In this document: positions 60,101-64,000 of the stretch, one piece after another
Layout of the letters: every line of letters starts with the position of its first letter
Position numbering within the stretch: position 1 is the stretch's first letter
Source of the DNA: Branchiostoma floridae
Lineage: Eukaryota; Chordata; Leptocardii; Amphioxiformes; Branchiostomatidae
NCBI RefSeq assembly: GCF_000003815.2
Contig: NC_049979.1
Coordinates: 14,293,307 to 14,357,306, forward strand
DNA: 64,000 bases
Reading direction: 5' to 3'
Notes under the pieces: generated by a model
What the model was told of the DNA's origin: nothing
The model's database searches: none
What the model saw: only the letters and a program-made list of their open reading frames with translations
Position numbers and translations under genes: made by a program

Positions 60101-63100
60101 NNNNNNNNNNNNNNNNNNNNNNNNNNNNNNNNNNNNNNNNNNNNNNNNNNNNNNNNNNNNNNNNNNNNNNNNNNNNNNNNNNNNNNNNNNNNNNNNNNNN
60201 NNNNNNNNNNNNNNNNNNNNNNNNNNNNNNNNNNNNNNNNNNNNNNNNNNNNNNNNNNNNNNNNNNNNNNNNNNNNNNNNNNNNNNNNNNNNNNNNNNNN
60301 NNNNNNNNNNNNNNNNNNNNNNNGAACTGTCACTCACAGGGGTCATTTCTTGCCACCTTTTTTTCCCCAGATAAGCTGTAGCCATCAGGTTTTCTTCTCC
60401 CAGATAGGATTGAGCCATCAGTGATGGATGTGGTCCCATTTCTGGTGACTGATTCTAAACTGCTCTGTGCACCCTGGGTAATCCATACATGTTCATGGCG
60501 GCTGGCGTGCGCCACCTGTTGGCAACATGGGATCCTGCACTGATTTATCTTCGCAAGAGATCTTTCGACTGATCAAGCGGATTCAACCACTATGTACATT
60601 GGGGAAAATTGACAAGATGGAGGATTGTAATTACTGTAATTTTTAAGGTGGAGACACATGTGTCTATTTCATGGGTTAGTACTCTAATAAGACAGACGAC
60701 GAGGGTAGATACTGCCATGATTTCTCAATTTCCTATGAGCTAACTCAGATTGTAAACCAACCCACCCGTGTCCCGGACGTTAAGGGCCAATATGCAAATC
60801 TGTTAGACCTCTTCCTTACTACTTGCCCTGACACATGTGTTCCTACTGTACTACCCCCACTAGGAACTTCTGATCACTCTGTGGTGTCCATTAAGGTCGA
60901 AGCTAAGCGAAAAGAATCATCTGATGTCCCCTTTCATCGGACAATCTACCGCTACTCCCAAGCTGACTGGGAAGGTTTCAGAACATTCATTACTGAGATT
61001 CCACTTTCAACAATATTCAAAAACTCAGCCTCAAAGATAGCTGCCCTTCTGTCTGATTGGATTCTCGCTGGAATCGATAACTTTGTTCCATCAAAGAAAT
61101 ACCAGCAGCGACCTAACAGCCAGCCATGGTACACCCCTGAGTGTGCTGCTGCTATTGCCCACCGCAATCACTACTTCCATGCTTACAATCGGAACAGGTG
61201 CAGCGAGACACTTGCAGCCTTCAAAACTGCACGTAATCGTTGTAAGAGAGTTCTCAGGAACGCTAAGAACAGTTATGCTAAGTCTGTTCAGGCCAGAATT
61301 GACGGTGAAGTTCTTGGCTCTCGTGAGTTCTGGAGAATCAGCAGGAAAGTCTTAAACAGAGGCAAATCCCCTATACCTACCCTGATAAATGGACCTGAGG
61401 TTCTTTCCTCATCCTCCGAGAAGGCAAAACTTTTTGCAAAGAACTTTGCCTCTAACTCAACTCTTGATGATCAGGGTCATCCACTCCCTGATTTTCCTGC
61501 TCGGACTGATACCTTTCTGAAAAACATCAAAGTTACAGCTCGGGAAGTTACAAAGCTCATTAAGGATCTTGATGCCAACAAGGCAACTGGGCCAGACAAT
61601 ATTCCGGTAGTTGTTCTTAAAAACATTTCTCCTGAATTATCTCCCATCCTGGCCAAGCTTTTTTATCGCTGCTTAAAGGGAAAATGTTTTCCCTCCATGT
61701 GGAAGATATCATCAGTTTGTCCTGTTTTTAGAACGCTGGAGAAACGTCATCTCCATCCCAGTATCGGCCAATTAGNNNNNNNNNNNNNNNNNNNNNNNNN
61801 NNNNNNNNNNNNNNNNNNNNNNNNNNNNNNNNNNNNNNNNNNNNNNNNNNNNNNNNNNNNNNNNNNNNNNNNNNNNNNNNNNNNNNNNNNNNNNNNNNNN
61901 NNNNNNNNNNNNNNNNNNNNNNNNNNNNNNNNNNNNNNNNNNNNNNNNNNNNNNNNNNNNNNNNNNNNNNNNNNNNNNNNNNNNNNNNNNNNNNNNNNNN
62001 NNNNNATAGAGGTTTACTGCATAAACTTGCCAGCTATGGCATCTGCGGCAACATTCTAGCAACAATAAAATCCTCCCTGTTCTGCAGATCTCTGAAGGTC
62101 GTTATAAATGGTCAATCATCAGAATGTCATAGCATCAATGCTGGAGTACCGCAAGGATCCATCCTCGGTCCAACATTATTTTTAATCTACATAAACGATC
62201 TGCCTGATCATATACTCAGATCATTTGTCGACATATATGCTGATGACACTTCAGTATTTGGCCACACATCCAAGAGATGTAATGACCGCTCCCTTGCAGC
62301 TAATCTCTCTGCTGACCTTGATCATACAGTTCAATGGGGCAAAACGTGGCTTGTGACCTTCAACCCTTCAAAAACAAACCTTCTTTCGTTCCATCATAAG
62401 AGATCCGATCCGAACCTGCCACCGGTCCAAATGAGTGGGACTCTACTTAAAGAAGCCCAATGCTTTGAGCGACTCTTGGGCCTAAAATTTACACCTGATC
62501 TTAAGTGGAATTGTTACATCCAATCCGTTGCCAAGGAAGCTGGGAAAATGGTGGGCTCTTTGTACCGAACCAGAACATATCTTACCCCCTCTGCTATTCT
62601 TTATCTTTATAAGAGTCAGATAAGGCCCAAAATGGAATATTGTTGTCACATTTGGGCTGGAGCCTCCCAGAACTCCCTGACCTGCCTCAATAGAGTACAA
62701 AAACGGTTGAGGAACATTGTTGGCAGCGACTTATTCGCCACACTACAACCATTGGCCCAAAGGCGTGATGTAGCTAGCCTAGCACTTTTCTATCGGTACT
62801 TCCATGGTAAATGCTCGGCAGAACTTCATTCACTTGTGCCTTCAATACGAACCTTCACAGCAAGAACCCGTTTAGCCACTTCCACGGAAACAAATCATCC
62901 TTTTTTCCTCCACAATCCACCTAACAGGAGGAAGTTCCACGCTCAGAGCTTTTTTCCTAGAACAACATCGCTATGGAATAAGCTTCCACGGACTTGCTTC
63001 CCCACAGGGTACAGCCTGAAACTGGGGATCCTGCAGTGATTTATGTTGGGAAGAGATGTTTGGAGTGATGAAGGGGATTCAACCACTGTGTACATTGGGA

Positions 63101-63634
63101 AAATTGACAAGATGGAGGAATGTAATTACTGTGATTTTTAAGGTGGAGACACATGTGTTTGTGCAATGTGTTGCCACAGATATTCATTAAATACCAACCA
63201 GAAAATGGGGTAGTACAGTTCTTCATATTTTACTATTGCAAGAATAATGATTAATCATTATTCTTAACTTGTTTCACCAGTATTGTAACTAATAACATTT
63301 GCTAGTGGAATTCCATTATTGGCTGTTATGAGGAAATGGTAAAGCAGATACATTTTACACTAACACCAGGTGAATAGGAGTCTACTGACTTTTGAAGTGT
63401 TTTTATGATATCATTTGTAATGATTACCTATTATGAGTCAGACTGACATGGTGATAAGAAAATAGTACACACTTTCTTAGTGTTTGTGTATTTTGTTGTC
63501 AGGGTGTGGAAAGAGGTATAAGAACCGTCCGGGGCTGAACTACCATTACACACACTTCCACAATGGGGAAATTCCTGACAGTGGGAAGGAGGAGGACTCC
63601 CCCCCTCCCAGACAGGCCAATGGAGATGGGGAGG
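51105..63634 (+). CDS. DPF (d4/requiem, BAF45) chromatin protein, 3' partial
   Basis: Exons 51105-51157, 54018-54313, 55206-55405 and 63503-63634. The N-terminal Requiem domain has [35 protein letters not shown] and [13 protein letters not shown]. An acidic stretch follows ([19 protein letters not shown], then SSSSDDE), then a basic RRKRRR. The last exon carries the C2H2 finger part [19 protein letters not shown], nearly the human DPF2 sequence. The first finger Cys and its KPY-type lead must lie in a missing exon between 55406 and 63502: exon 3 ends in phase 0, whereas the finger exon needs one base before it. Sequence gaps there may hide it. The tandem PHD fingers that read acetylated or acylated histone H3 lie beyond the window. 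Family members are BAF-complex subunits. Exon 2 has a second in-phase donor 33 bp upstream (54280). Confidence 0.92.
51158..54017 (+). other. DPF intron 1
   Basis: About 2.9 kb of AT-rich intron. I see no exon, transposon ends or tandem repeats in it. Confidence 0.4.
55548..55601 (+). repeat. Perfect 27-bp tandem duplication carrying AP-1-type sites
   Basis: Two identical 27-bp units follow each other in the DPF intron, with the start of a third. Each contains TGTGACTCATCC, which includes the AP-1 core TGACTCA. A short open frame runs through it (FACDSSSLD twice), but it lacks coding support. Confidence 0.85.
56203..56319. other. Assembly gap (117 N) in a DPF intron
   Basis: Run of N between unremarkable intron sequence. 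It could hide a small exon. Confidence 0.99.
57497..57702. repeat. Diverged tandem duplication of about 103 bp
   Basis: Two adjacent segments share the order ATTGGT-AGGA-TGATAGCTG, then GCAAGACAA or ACAAGACAA, GAGACAT, and finally CATCAA-GG. They are roughly 70 percent alike by eye. No function is evident. Confidence 0.6.
59157..59256. other. Assembly gap (100 N) in a DPF intron
   Basis: Exactly 100 N, a placeholder length. Confidence 0.99.
59866..59988. repeat. Fragment of a dispersed animal repeat ('CCTC-GCC-AGG-GGTTATG')
   Basis: TTATTGCCTCTGCCAAGG and then ATTACCTCAGCCTTGG...GGAGGTTATGTATTCACC resemble a short repeat common in invertebrate genomes. The copy runs into the 335-N gap. Family recognition is from memory and weak. 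Confidence 0.35.
59989..60323. other. Assembly gap (335 N) in a DPF intron
   Basis: Run of N beginning inside a dispersed repeat. Confidence 0.99.
60529..60663 (+). repeat. Left copy of a 135-bp direct repeat flanking the LINE
   Basis: Begins GGGATCCTGCACTG and ends GACACATGTGT. It matches 63025-63158 in direct orientation with 12 substitutions and one single-base indel. Nine of those substitutions are C here and G in the right copy. Confidence 0.92.
60670..63024 (+). pseudogene. CR1/Jockey-like non-LTR retrotransposon, truncated and frameshifted
   Basis: The first open part (60680-61775) starts inside the apurinic endonuclease, with its late GTSDHSVV motif, and runs through the connecting region to the first RT blocks ([10 protein letters not shown]). 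After the gap, 62011-63024 has RT motif B ([13 protein letters not shown]), the catalytic YADD ([10 protein letters not shown]), the thumb and a C-terminal region ([26 protein letters not shown]). The frame changes near 61738-61744: the expected SPSQYRPI block continues in another frame, the same one used after the gap. The 5' end (most of the endonuclease) and the extreme 3' end are missing; the final codons to the stop at 63037-63039 come from the flanking repeat. Exact clade is uncertain. Confidence 0.88.
61776..62005. other. Assembly gap (230 N) in the LINE reverse transcriptase
   Basis: The gap covers the RT motif A region. The frame before it (after the shift near 61740) and after it agree with a length of 230, so the size may be real. 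Confidence 0.95.
63025..63158 (+). repeat. Right copy of the 135-bp direct repeat flanking the LINE
   Basis: Begins GGGATCCTGCAGTG directly after the truncated LINE coding end and ends GACACATGTGT. The plus strand has no C between 63037 and 63079, where the left copy has eight. Confidence 0.92.
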
Positions 63635-64000
63635 GTAAGTTTCCTCTGCTAACCATAACTCATCATAGTGGCCAGTCTTTATGATAAGTTTCACTTTCCT
63701 GGTTTAACAATGAAATCATGTGTGTCTAATGCTAACAAACTGAAAATATTGAAAATTGTAAGCTGGCATGGAAAATTCCCACTTGTAATTTGCAGGCAAA
63801 AAATATAGATATATACAATTTGGTAAAGTAATGCTATCCATCTATCATGAATCACATGTTGCAGAAAACAGAGATTCAGTATTTCTAGCCCTGTATTGAT
63901 GTATTGGGTTTGGCCTAATTCTGTGTTTCTGTCCTCTATCTGGAGTTTCTGGGCTGTCTCCCTCTGCTGTCCTCCAACTGTTGACATTCCATTGTTTTGC

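Overview
The window is intron-rich animal DNA and looks like an invertebrate deuterostome, most likely amphioxus (Branchiostoma). The protein genes are close to vertebrate families but exist as single copies, introns are numerous with standard GT-AG ends, and the repeats are animal types (hAT, a CR1/Jockey-like LINE, PIF/Harbinger-like MITEs). The species call is inference. Six runs of N mark assembly gaps.

Layout. (1) 1-12016, plus strand: the last 21 exons of ERCC2/XPD, the TFIIH DNA helicase, with the 5' end outside the window. A 46-bp minisatellite has grown across one of its exon/intron borders. A 5.4-kb hAT transposon with an apparently intact transposase sits in the intron just before helicase motif VI. 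(2) 12949-13136, minus strand: a strongly diverged copy of U2 spliceosomal snRNA of normal length, whose stems appear preserved by paired changes. (3) 14152-20646, plus strand: a complete 19-exon acyl-CoA oxidase of 658 residues ending in the peroxisomal signal SKL. (4) 23014-48540, minus strand: a 21-exon RIN-family gene (SH2, VPS9 and Ras-association domains; a Rab5 GEF). One of its introns is filled by a 4.6-kb terminal-inverted-repeat element and an adjacent related MITE. (5) 51105-63634 and beyond, plus strand: the first part of a DPF (d4/requiem) chromatin gene up to its C2H2 finger. Its large last intron holds a broken LINE flanked by 135-bp direct repeats.

The acyl-CoA oxidase and RIN genes converge, and RIN and DPF diverge from a shared 2.6-kb upstream region. 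The proteins do not form one pathway: they serve DNA repair/transcription, peroxisomal lipid oxidation, endosomal Rab5 signalling and SWI/SNF chromatin work. The linkage itself is notable because human RIN1/DPF2, RIN3/DPF3 and ERCC2/DPF1 pairs share chromosome arms.

The strongest unexpected signals are the divergent U2 snRNA, the minisatellite that multiplies a splice donor about twelve-fold, and a cluster of nine same-direction C/G differences between the direct repeats around the LINE. All exon borders were worked out by eye from splice consensus, reading phase and family similarity; no database search was possible.
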